Shown piece after piece: positions 30,701 to 42,800 of a stretch of 64,000 bases of DNA (position 1 is the first letter of the stretch; every line of letters starts with the position of its first letter). The DNA is from Rostratula benghalensis. Its lineage: Eukaryota > Chordata > Aves > Charadriiformes > Rostratulidae. The position numbers and the translations under genes are program-made. The stretch spans positions 5,161,086-5,225,085 of the forward strand of contig VXAI01000028.1 of NCBI GenBank assembly GCA_013399305.1. The letters are read 5' to 3'. The notes below the pieces were generated by a model. The model had not been told where the DNA came from, did no database searches, and saw nothing but the letters and a program-made list of their open reading frames with translations.

Positions 30701-33700
30701 TTGTGAACTGATGCACAATTAAATCCTTTGATGATAGAATAATTGCAGTTTGCAAAACCAAACCAAATGTGGATTAATTTCACCAATTTGGGAAAGAAAA
30801 CATGCAGTACAGAAGTTCTTAGAGCAGCTTGCCACTTCAAAAGCGTGTTTGGCAAAGCTGGACAGAAAACTGTCAGTAGAACTAAGTGAGATTTTACTCT
30901 TCTGCAGTACATCTCTGCAATCAGCCAAAATGTAGTGGTTTAATATTCTATTCCATGGTTTAATGAGATCTTGAGTTATTGGCTCTAAAGATGGTTAGTA
31001 CCCTGGTGAATAGCCATTCAGACTCAGGCGTATGCTGTGAATTTGCTTCCTCTTTCAATTCTTCAACTCCTTAGATAGAATTTGTTATTTCCCTAAATAT
31101 AAGCATATGCCAAAACTCATTACATGTTATAGTACCCTTTCCTGCTAGGTTTAACTCTCATTAAGTGAATTGCATGGTTTCCTCTTGTAATTAAGTGCAG
31201 ATCAAATACTGAAATATTATATTAAAAACATAAGAAATTACACGTTTTTGGCTGCTGATGGGTTATTTCCAGAAACATCTGGTCAATACAAAAAGTATAT
31301 CTTCCCCTTATAGATGTGATAGCAAAATGAGAAAATATGACAGATGAAAATGTGCTCTGTTCTTTTCCACTTGAATTCTATTTAAAGAGAATTCTTTCCT
31401 TGCCTATTTTATCCTTTCAGTAATAATGACTTCCTTCAGAGATTTCTGTTGGTTATGGGTTACGTGGACACAGGCAAACAAATATTAATAGAGCTCATGG
31501 AACAGATAGAAAAAAAAATAGATGTAAACCTGGTAGGTTTTATGTATTAATTCATTGAGTATTTGTTTTATTTTATAGCCAAATAACATTTCTATTTCAA
31601 CTGGCTACTTAAGGACAAATCAATCTACGAGAATTACTTATAAAAATTCTCTTGCATGCTTTAAAATTTGATCAAGGCAACCATTGTGGACCCAAACCTT
31701 TCTTCATATGACCTTTTAGAGTCTCAGATCTAAATTCAGCCCGTTTATCATCAGTCACATAACTAAGCTTCTTCAGTTAAGACTTTATAGAAATTAGAGA
31801 GGGATTAGCTGTTCTGGAGATCTGATCCCCACCTAAGACTCGCATCACCCTTGAAAGCACTTCTGTCCCTTTATTGACCATAATGCAGTGCAAGGTAGCT
31901 GTGCTCCTGATTAGGGTGCCTCTGTTACTGCCTAAAGCTGAGGGACATAAGTGCTGAGCTCAGTGTAACCAAACCTCTCAGTGTAACTTGGTCCTGTATC
32001 TTTGGAGTTAAACAGTAGGCAAATACACAGCACTTCTCCAAGTTTGGTTCAGGTCTGATTTAAATATAAACTAAGTGAATGTTGCTAGTTACCTCAACCT
32101 ATATCCTAGATGGATTTCTTTGGATAGTACTCTCAATAATTCTAATTTTTCCGGCTTCAAGCTGGGTTACTAATTCCACGACTTGTAACTGCTAAATTCT
32201 GTTTGCCAGCTCTAAGGATAAGTAGAGGTGAGAAGAGGGCTCGGTGTACTACTGTGCGTGTGAGAAAACAATTCCCATTGTGCCTCCATGCTGTCTCTGT
32301 TCTGCTCAGCTCTGCCCTTTACTCTTCTGTACCTTTTTCCATCCTACGTGGCTGTGATGTAGTGGCAGTCAGCCCATTCTGTCACCAGTGCTTGAGTCAA
32401 GCTACTGCATTTTCTCAAAAAGAACAAGGAGCAGGCATCATATTACTCTTATTTACCTGCATTAGACCTAGCCATTATGAAGTCCTTAATTCCGGCAATT
32501 TATCAAATTATCTTAAAATAATATGTACCTTTTCCCAAATGCTGTATCATTAGCGTGCCCTATTTTGGCTTTGTTAAATAGTAGAAAGGTTTTAAAATGC
32601 AACAGTCTTCCTACTCACCCCCAAAAGCTGAAACAAGCTTGATATATTGTACATTTTCTCTTTGTTTCATGTGGATTAAAAAGTGCTAAAGTGCACAAAA
32701 AAGGGTTTGCCCTGAATTAGGTGCTTAATCTGTAATTTCTTACAAAAAGTTATTATTGCACGTGCCGTCCCGTTCAACAGTGACTCATGAAGACAATATA
32801 GCCACAGTTTAGTGTGGGAGGTGGAACGTGCCTGAATTTGAGGTTACATATTTCGGCTGAAAAGACTTCTCCTGAAAGAACAAGGTCAGGTTAACTCCAC
32901 TAGAACCACACAAACCAGCTTTGTTGCAGTGAATTGGAAGATGCATTCCTTTTTGTAAAAACATGCATTTAGTGCTCATAAGTATTAGCACTTAAAATAC
33001 ATTCCCTGCTCTGCCCAGCTGATGATAGTATCTCCAAAAGCACTCAGCAAAGTAGAAAATATAATCGATACATACATTTATGTGTGTATGATTTATATTT
33101 ATGTCTTTTTAGAGGGCAAGCCTTAGGCATAAGAAAGTACTTGCATCTTTGTTATTTTGCAAAGCCATGGACTGTGCTGACCTAGTAAGTCAGAAGGTGT
33201 TCCATCTTCTCTTCTGGCAGCAGGAATAGAAAGAGAAGAGACTCGCTTTCTTATTTAATTGCTTTTCCTACAGCACTGAAGTGAGGAAGAATTTTCTCCT
33301 AGTTTTCTGTGGCAGCCTCAGTCCCCCTTCAATTGGAGACCTGGAACATACTTGGATTCCAGATTTGCAGGTTATTACATTTTTGTCATATTTCTGGGTT
33401 TAATAACTATGGCAATATTAGCTACTCTTAGGACCTGGATAGGAGTCTCATTATTCTGAGCACAGTGAAAACAAGTACAAGAAGGAGCTTGCACCACAAG
33501 AGCTCTTAAAATGCAATCTGCTCTTCTGTGAGCTTTTCAGTTCTGTAGGCTGTGTCTGTGTTGGCAAATAGTGATGAGCAGGGGATATGGATCTGCAGAA
33601 ACAAACAGCAGGCTCAGTGTACTTACTATGGATGTTTTGAAGGGTGGGGAGAGTTACATCTGATTAATTAAGATCTCATTCTATGAATTAAATGCCTGCT

Positions 33701-34604
33701 AATTGTTTGAAGTGCACTTCCAACTTCATTTCATCTGAAACTAGTCTAGTTACTGCACGCCAAAAATGGTCCACAACATGAACCAAAGCAGATTAAGGGG
33801 GTTCAATCAGGAGATTTACTTTGAAAGTGCATTCTTAAGCAAAATTAATGCACCCATTACTTTTTGTGTGAAAGATGCTGTTGTAATAGTGCAAACACGT
33901 TTATCTGTGCCCAAGAAGTTAATATCCTGAGTGCCTAATGAATCCATGTATCTGAATGAGATCCACTTGAAACCAATGGCTTATACCTTCCAGCGATTCC
34001 TTGGTTTCTGGTTTGTTTTTGGTTTTTTCTTTGCCCAAAACACAGACCCTAATGACTAATAAAATAAAAATCAAAAGTTCTTTGTGTATGACAGTGAGTA
34101 TCTTGAGCAAATCTAAGGGGGGCTAAACAACATCCAATAAATACCCAAATAAGGTTTTACTTTAGACCTGCTCCGTTTTTGCCCCACATCCCAGAATACT
34201 TTTAACAAAATATTTTGGTGTGCCCCAACCCTCTGTTACCGAACATACAGCTTAGTGGTTAAAGGCTCAACTTTAACTAGTAGATCTTCAATCTTTTTTA
34301 ACTTAACAGCAGTTGTTTGTGAACTGTAAGACCTCATGATGAGATGAAATAGCAGTATATAGTAAAACAAAGACATCAGAACAGCCAGTTTATGTTAAAT
34401 ATAATAAAACTGTGCATAAACTTGTCAGGTAATAAGAATAAACACGCACAAGAAAATATTTCCAATGCTCTTCATTTCTCCTCCTAGTAATTATTGGAAA
34501 CTTCAAAAAAGCCAGGGCAGTATCTTCATGTATGATTACTTTGTACTGATGGCAAAGTTCCTGAACAAGTCAAGACAGAGTGGGTTGTTTCAGGGGAATG
34601 GGGG

Positions 34605-34642
34605 AAGATATGTAAATAGGATTCATAAGATATGTAAATAGG
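34605..34642. repeat. Two copies of a 16-base direct repeat
   Basis: AAGATATGTAAATAGG occurs at 34605-34620 and again at 34627-34642, a 22-base period, probably a recent local duplication. Confidence 0.9.
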
Positions 34643-36039
34643 TTTGCTCATTAAGAAATCATGCCTTGGTTCTACTGTTATTGTTATAGCATGATTCAGG
34701 AGAACTGGCCTGCCTTCTGGTCCTGTGCTCCCAAGTATATTAGGCTCAATGTGAAAAGCTACCAAAAAGGCTCTAACAGATCATCACACTGATCGTTTTG
34801 CTAATAGTGCAACAGAAGCTGGATCTAAGAATGAGAGAAACAGACAGAGCCTCCACTCCCTGCTCCGTGAGGCAAAAGGTAAGAAGTTGGAAAACCCATC
34901 AGTGCCCGGGCTCACACTACAAATTATCAACAGTTTGCCCTTCATGTGGCTGCAGATGCGAAGCCAACAAGAAGTGAGAAATAATGATCATATTTACCAA
35001 AATGTAAGGCATTTCTGTGAACTCTGTATTTACTGTTGCTACACTAATGGAACTGTTTCAGGACTGGTGGCTTGCAAAATAAGATATGTTTGTTTTGCCA
35101 TCACTCATGTAAACTTGACATTGTGCTGATGTTGCATTAGGGATAAAATTTTCTTATAAGAAAATAGAAAAAAATATGAAAATTTGAGTTGATTATATTA
35201 ACTTCAAATATTAAAATAGGGTTTCAGCCATTTCAAGAACATTTTTTGATCAAGCTCACTGTACTTTAGAAACCAAGTGAAAAGTAAAACTAAATTAAAA
35301 GGTACAACATGGCTACATGTTTTTGTAAAGTACAGAATAATCTTGAAATTAGGGAAAATTCTATTTAATACTTCAGTATCAGGGTCAACATTGCTCATAT
35401 CTCTCCCCACCTGCCACTTGCTCATCACCAGTTCCCACAGGAAGCTTAGTCAACTCTGTTAAATAAATTGCAATAGTATGGTTTCAAATTGTATGATGAA
35501 ATTTAACACCTACTTTTGCAGCTAAGGCACAGACATTTATAAAGAAAAACGTATTTGGAGAACTAGTAACTCAAATGGCTGAGCAGCTTGTAATGTCAGT
35601 GAAGCAGTGCAGGTCTCATGAGCTAAGATTCTGCTGGCTGAGCTTGATTTCTAGGAAATATCTTAAATGTAGTTCTCTCATGCTTTGCAAGACTAAATAG
35701 GGTGTAAGTATAATCAAATGTGAAGCCATTAAAGCTGCAAAGTTCTATGGTCAGATTCATTTCTTGGCTTAAAGGACTACTGCACAGTTGAAATTTGAGA
35801 TGCAAGTCTACAGTGGCACAAAAAGCATCAAACTCTGACTGGTAGAAGCTCTGCTACTTTTTTTCTTAGAATATGTGAGCTACTCAAAGTATAAACTTTT
35901 TTCAGGAAGAGTTACACCTCTTCGATTTAGTAGATTTCCTAGGCATACTTTGGAAATTCTGATGAAGAATGGGAAATGAATTAATAGGCTAGTGGTGAAA
36001 TACAAGTTCCTCTTCTGTGTAGCTCATCTTCTTCATTAA

Positions 36040-36090
36040 AAAACAAACCAACCAACCAAAAAAAAAAAAAAAATCCAACCCCAAAACCTC
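36040..36090. repeat. A/C-rich simple sequence
   Basis: AAACAAACCAACCAACC, then about 16 A, then CCAACCCCAAAACC. Similar tracts are at 15588-15615, 25421-25452 and 63585-63640. Confidence 0.85.
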
Positions 36091-37203
36091 AAGTTTTGGA
36101 TCTATTCTAGCATAAAAGTGTTTCTGAGATCACAAAAACATTGCCATTATTTCCTGTGTAGGCTACCTTGAAGCAGATGTAGTCCAGTAAACTGATGGCA
36201 GTGGCTCAGAAATGGATGTAATCACACAATCGTAAAGGTTGGGAACTCACAGATCAAGCCTGTAATGGAAACTGGTGTGGAATCTGGAGTATGTCATTTT
36301 TGCTGTGTATTCCAAGTTCTTCATCAGCTACCATCTGGAACTAAAAACATTAATGATGATTATTATGAGATGAGAAGGATAAAAATCTACAAGAGCTCCA
36401 GCAGATATCCTAGCAAAGCTCCTTCCGTGTACCCAAGGAAATAGTACTGTGTAAAATATTCTTGTAGATAATTTTTTTTTTTTTTAACTTCGATTTAATT
36501 GATTTTCATTTTATGTCTTTAATGTATTTTTTGTAAGGAAGAAACAGTTCTTCAGAGCCTTTAAAATGGATGAAGAGGAAAGATGAGTGCACAATTCATG
36601 TACCCTTTGCAATCTACCATTCCACACAAAGAGGGAAGGTTCAGAGGGGGAAAAAAAACCCCCAAAACACTTCTACATTTTAAAAGATGGTGTTGGGATG
36701 TGAAATGAGGAAGAGAAATTTCACAGTTTGAAATCTGAAATGTTAGTTAAGTATAAAGAAAAAGCATGCTGAAGCACTTGAGAGACATTTGACCAAGGCT
36801 GTGGGAGCTTCGTAGTTAAGAGTGAAGATATCTATGACTGCAACATGAGATGCTCTTTTTTTCATGCTTTCTTTTTTTTGCTATCCTAACAATCTTTCAT
36901 TGTACAATTGCAGCTTGAACTGTTATCTAGCACAGAACTCCTTGTTGGTCATGACATCTTGTTTCTTTTTAATCTTGTCTACTGTAGAACTACAGGATAT
37001 GTCTCAAAGGAGTTACAGGAGAAGAAATGTATTTTTCAGGTTCTCTGCAGGAGACTGGAGCAGGCTGCCAGGCAGAAGTTTCAAAAGAAGTCTTGCTATG
37101 TGGATGCTATGGGAGTGTTGAGCACCTGAGGAACAGAGAATTCCCATTATACAAACCCTCTAGTTCCTGGGTGAGCAAGACAGATTTCTTGTAGAAACTG
37201 AAG

Positions 37204-37716
37204 TTATGAGCTGATACAAATCCCTAATATGTGTGACAAAGAAATGTCATGGTGAAGTGGGAAAAAAACATCCAGTGTCAGAGCTCTGACAGGATGAACC
37301 CAAGGGGGGCTGCTGGTCCAGGTGTCTGTGGGGTCCATTGAATGAAATGTAGGTGAGTGAAATTGTTTTACTGACAAAAAAACCCTGGCACACAGAGATG
37401 GAATGAGCAGGTCTGACATGCAGGGACAAGGGAAGGAGGCAAATGCTGCTGGGCCACCAGTTGCCTTTTCTTCTCTCCACCTGATACCGTCCAAGGCACT
37501 TTGCATCAGCGCCTCTGAAGTGGGATGCAGGGTAATGCAAATTGCCTGCACTGGGCCTGCAAATTGTGCCCAGTGTGGTACCCCCCTGCTTTGAAATGCA
37601 AACTTCATGGGGAAGAGCAAACAGAGCTCCTGCCAGGATATGTGATGGATTCAGTTCAGCCCCAAATATTTGTTTCTTCTGTCTCAAGAAGAAAGAAAAA
37701 AAGGCAAAATGAGTAG
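37204..37716. other. Segment open on both strands, unassigned
   Basis: Overlapping open frames of 138 and 146 codons on the minus strand and 63-codon frames on the plus strand, in sequence less AT-rich than its surroundings. No known domain, no convincing start context and no codon pattern favouring one strand. It may be an old repeat. Confidence 0.3.
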
Positions 37717-38814
37717 AGAGAGAGCCCTCACTTTGGAAAGAAATTCTTGCTCAATCTGGGAGTGAGAAAAGTTGATACAAATCTTGATTTGATTAGCATG
37801 TATATGAGCCACTTACAGTAATTTATCTGTTGTGGAGTGGTTTTTTTTTGACCCTAGTGCTTTTGTCCTAAACTGGTTATTTTGCTCTGGAAAAGTGAGG
37901 CAGTGATCAGCTCCTTTTCAGTTATCTTCTGAGGTGCTGAAATGCAATCAGATTTGTGACGAATGATCACTCTGATTTACAAGAAGGCTTTGGGTCGATA
38001 CCTGCTGAGGAAGAGAAGGAACAGGTTATGATCAGAGAAAGATAACTGCTTCTGCTTGAAAGTTAAACAGGTGCCCTTGAGGGGAGACCACACAGGGATC
38101 ACATGTTCAATCAGCTCCAGAGATGTGGTAATCACTAGATGGGTCATTTACCTAAGTAGTCTAGAGGTAGCAGTAACTATTCATTACTGCAGAGCTATCA
38201 AAATGATAGTTCTCTCTTTTCCTTCTTTTCACAGGCTTCCTTCCTTGAGCATATAGAGAGCAAACCAGGAAAGACATTATATTAAATGGCTCTTAAATAA
38301 GGTGGAACAAAGAGCTTGGTTATAAGTAGTTTTTATAAATGGTACTGAAGAAGAAAAGATCCACAGAGGACAGTCTACAGCTATTAACACAAAGTATTTT
38401 CAGTCATGTATTTGGAAAGTTCATAGTCCGAATTAGCCAAACTTCCTACATTTGAGTGAGTAACATCACAAGAGATCGATAGCCTTTCCTTTTGAGCACA
38501 GGAGTAAAAGAAGAAGAAAGATGGTCATTCAAATCAGTGTTATCTGATGAAGGTAGACTCATGCCAAAGTTCAAACTGCCTGAGGCACCACCTGGTACAA
38601 CAGTCAAAAGAAGTTATTGAAAGCTACATGGTTGGAGAGACCGGGCAGCTGATGTCCATTAAAGAGAGAGCTGTTCCTGTGTTGATAAGACTAATCTCTT
38701 TGCTCAGACATTCACCTGGAATGCCCAAGACTTGTATTCAGTTTTAGGTTTCATAAAGACAGCCCATGCTCCCTCAACAGCTAGTTATTGGACCTCTGTG
38801 GTTTGTATATGAGA

Positions 38815-39842
38815 AATTGGTGTGGCTTGGTGACTGCACTCAGAGGGTTGCTTTCAATGGTTCAATGTCTAAGTGGCAGCCAGTGACAAGTGGTGTTCCT
38901 CAGGGCTCAGTGCTGGGACCAGCGTTGTTTAACATCTTTGTCAGAGATGTGGAGAGTGGGCTAGAATGCACCTCAGCAAGTTTGCCGAGGACACCAAGCT
39001 GTGTAGTGCGGTCAACCCACTGAAGGGAAGGGATGCCATCCAGATGGACCTGGACAGGCTTAAGTGTTGGGCTCATGCAAATCACATGTAGTTCAGCCAA
39101 GTGCAGGGTCCTACACCTGGGACATGGCAAACCCGAGCACAAATAGAGGTTTGGCAGAGAATGTCTAGAGAGCAGCTCTGAGGAGGTGGACTTGGGAATG
39201 ATGGTGGATGAGAAGCTCGACATGAGCCAGCAGCGGGCACTGGCTGCCCAGAAAGCCAACCCTATCCTGGGCTGCATCAAAAGAATCCCAGCCAGATGCT
39301 ATGGGAGGTGATTCTACCCCTCTACTCTGCTCTCGTGAGACCCTCCAGCTTTGGAGTCCTCAGCACAGGAAGGACATGGAACTGTTGGAATGGCTCCAGC
39401 GGAGGGCCATGAAGATGATCAGAGGGCTGGAGCACCTCTCCTGTGAAGACAGGCTGAAAGAGTTGGGCTTGTTCAGCCTGGAGAAGAGTTATTTGCTCTG
39501 CGGAGACCTTCTAGCAGCCTTCTAGTACCTGAAGGGAGCCTACAGGAGAGCTGGAGAGGGCATCTGTCAGGGAGTGTAGTGATAGGAGAGGGAATGATGG
39601 TTTTAAACTGAAAGAGGGAAGATTTAGTTTAGACACTAGAAATAAATCCTTTACTGTGAGGATGGTGGGGCACTGGGCCAGGTGGCACAGAGAAGTTGTG
39701 GAAGTCCCACCCCTTGGAGTATTCAAGGCCAGGCTGGATGGGGCTTTGAGCAACCTGGTCCAGTGGGAGGTGCCTCTGCCCATGGCAGGGGGCTTGGAAC
39801 TTGATGACCTTTAAGGTGTCTTCCAGTTCTAATGATTCTAAT
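38815..39842 (+). mobile_element. CR1 LINE, 5'-truncated, decayed reverse transcriptase
   Basis: Starts inside the reverse-transcriptase domain with [20 protein letters not shown], the hallmark CR1 motif. It then passes through KFAEDTKL (family motif FADDTKL, so one catalytic Asp is Glu), [34 protein letters not shown] and a 3' end CTTCCAGTTCTAATGATTCT. Frames shift several times and stops interrupt it, so it is dead. It is 5'-truncated, as nearly all CR1 copies are. Confidence 0.95.
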
Positions 39843-42800
39843 AGTTCTTTTGCTCACAGTCATCTGCTGGTAACCAACAGAAAAGATTACTGCTAAGCTG
39901 CTCTAACTCCGTGCTCCATCCTCTAAAAGGTAATTCAGAGAAACAAGAATGGATGTTTTCTTCCTGTAAGCTTTACTTCTGAAATATGTTCTCAATAAAA
40001 CCCATTAATCAAAATATAGTTTGATGCACAGTTATTTGCTGGATCTAATATTTACTGAAGTCAGCAGAAATCTTTCACTGGATGTTTAATGTCTTCCCCT
40101 CCCTGTCTTGCTGTGATATTTTATTGTCAGTGAACTGGCTGAGGAAAAATGCTCAACAGTAAAAGTCCTTAGGACAACCATTGAGGCAAGAAGGATCCAG
40201 AAAAAATAATCTGAAGAGTCACAGAGTTCATAGCTTAAAAGTAATCATATCCCTACAGCTAAAAGAGTTAGTGTAAGTACTGTTACAACCAGGATGGTTC
40301 AAAGGTATAAGTGAAATGAGGTTGTTTAAGTTCTAAATCAACTTGAAATGCATTTATTCTTACTTCTATTACACTTATCCCCATAGTCTGGACTGCAGAA
40401 CAGAGCACCCAAGAATCTGAACGCTGACCCAAGGCACCTTCATATTTCATCAGATAAAGCAATTGAGTTTTGAAATGATAAGTGTCATCATTTGAACTTC
40501 CGGAATTCTTTCCTGAGACGTATCCTCCATGGGATAATACTGTCATGTATTTGCCTTGTTTTCCCACAAGACTGGTGGTAAAAACCTAGAATACAGATTG
40601 TAGGTAAGGAACAGGAGCATGTGGTACAAGAAAGGCTGTGTCCAGCTGCAGTCCACCCAGCTCTGCTCCGGGATGAGTAATGGTTGTTTTAGCAGCTTAC
40701 TCACTGGGAAGAGCTCAAAAGCCACAGCCTCTGAGTGGCAAGAGTCAAGCTCTGGGGACACCAGTGGCAGCTCCATGCAAACTTAATGTGCAAAGATGTG
40801 GGCAATGCTGAAAGAAGCCAGGGTGGTAGTTCCTGAAATGGCAGGATGTTGTTTTGATGGGAATGAGGAGGATTTCAGTTTTTGTCTTTCCTGGAAAAAA
40901 TAAAAGTTTAGTGTCGTTTCCTTTCACTCCTGTTTTGTGATTCACGTATGCTGACTTATTCTATTATAAACAGGAGCTAGACGATTAACTTCTCTAGTGT
41001 CACCATTTGGATGGGTTTAGCTACTTTCACATCAAGTCCTCATTTAGTAAATACAGGGAACACAATTTTTAATTACTGGACAAATGCAATATGTTTTAGG
41101 GGGATTTATTATAATCTACTTGTTTTGTCTTTCTGCTAATGATTTCCAGAGCAATTTTTGTGCCTCTAAGACAAATTAACTGATAGACCTGGATTGAAAA
41201 GTAGGATTGAGTTCTAAAGACCAACATTCCTAAAAGGTCTTCAAATTTTGCAGCTACAGGATTTTTGCTGGTGAAATAAGGAGCAGCACACGAGATCTCC
41301 AGGTAAGACACTTTCTATATGTGTAATAAGTTAAAATGTCTCTTAAATTCTGTGAGATATTTGACCTCACTTGATATTTATTCTACAATCCATTATGTGT
41401 TGTCTTTAGGACTATGTTTTCTATATGGTGCACAGCAATAAATGGTTCAACACAATTAAAAACTAATACAATGTAAAATGGGAATAAGGTTACGTAATTT
41501 TGCTATGATTTACCTGGTTTGTACAGATAAAGGAGTATATGAAATATAATGTTATCAGTTTAATCTATGTTACTTTGGACATTACCATACTACAGTTCAT
41601 TAACAGTAACGTTTTTGGTGGGTAGGTTTTATAAGAGTTAAGTTGCTTAGCAACCTTAACTCCAAGATAATGATGCCTTGCTGCCTGCGATTAAAGAATG
41701 TTTTTTTCCTGTATTCTGTTTATGATATATCTAGCTTACTTGTTTTCTTGTTTGCAAACTCTGTTCCTCATTTTTCATTCCAAATGTAGTAAGGTATGTA
41801 TGCGTTCCTTAAATAATTTTATTTTTAAATTTCACCACTGTCACCTACTTGAGTGAATGCAAATAACACAATAGTATTATGAAAAAAACCCCCACACTGT
41901 ATAGTAATGCAAAGAACATAAAATGGAGAAGCAGTCTGTAGAACTACTGCTGATATTGCTGAATAAATCCTTAAAACCTTTTCAGCAGAACTGCATTGCT
42001 AATAACTGTGGATAATGCTCTAGTTCTATGATTTAATTCTCCTCTTAAACTAATAAATAAATTGAAAGTTATGGCACTTGCCCATATGCAATGCTGTACT
42101 TTGAAACTGGTCCAAAAAAAGGGAAATACTACACTTTAAGTGGTAATAAATGTCTTCTGATACTGCTCATAGATGGTTTAATTAGTTGAATAGTATTTAC
42201 AGAAGTCCGTTGGACCTCAACACTAACATCATGCTAAGGCAATATCTGATGGATAGCACACATTAAAATAGATATTAGGTGACATTACCTCTTTAATATA
42301 TTTGAAATTATTCTGTTAATTCCTGCAGAGTTTATCACCATGGTTACTGTGACAGAAATTAAACAAAGAGGAAAAAATTTAAATTAATCCATCCTGAATA
42401 AGATTCCAATAGGATCAAGAGTCTCATTTAAGCATTGGGAGCCCCACTGAAGAGTGACAGCTCTTCAGCTAATAGTATAACCTGTGCCCACTGGAAGGAG
42501 GGCTTCTGTCCCTGGGTACCCAGTAGTAACATTGAAGAATGTGCTGTTTAAATCCAAATGGGAAAGCCTACATTCTCATAAGAGCAGGGCACAGATGCTT
42601 CCTCAGTGCAAGACCCTCCATACTAAACCCAGAAGGATGGCAACAAGTTGCAGCATATCACATATGCCAATCCTTCCTTTTTTTCCCAAACAGGAAAGTG
42701 TACATTTCAAACAAAACCGAGGCAAAACAGTCAATTCCTAGCAAGCTTTGTTAAGGCTTATGGAGCTTCTGGAGACAAAAACAAGGCACCCACTGCCAAA

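Larger units (their letters stand above)
16541..38750. other. Intergenic, no recognisable gene (22 kb)
   Basis: AT-rich sequence downstream of NDUFAF5. Open frames rarely exceed 100 codons and none matches a family I know. I saw no CpG island, no tRNA or rRNA, and no CR1 I could call with confidence. It holds homopolymer tracts (19529-19554, 22127-22171, 28721-28734), scattered A/C- or G/T-rich simple sequence and a few exon-like segments noted separately. No Sel1-like repeats were found on the minus strand. Confidence 0.6.

Noticed and set aside
32203..32553. 116-codon plus-strand frame
   Set aside because: No ATG context, domain or splice partner, and the composition is not protein-like.
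36226..36270. ATCACACAATCGTAAAGGTT, weakly like a reversed CR1 end
   Set aside because: Too short and diverged to separate from chance.
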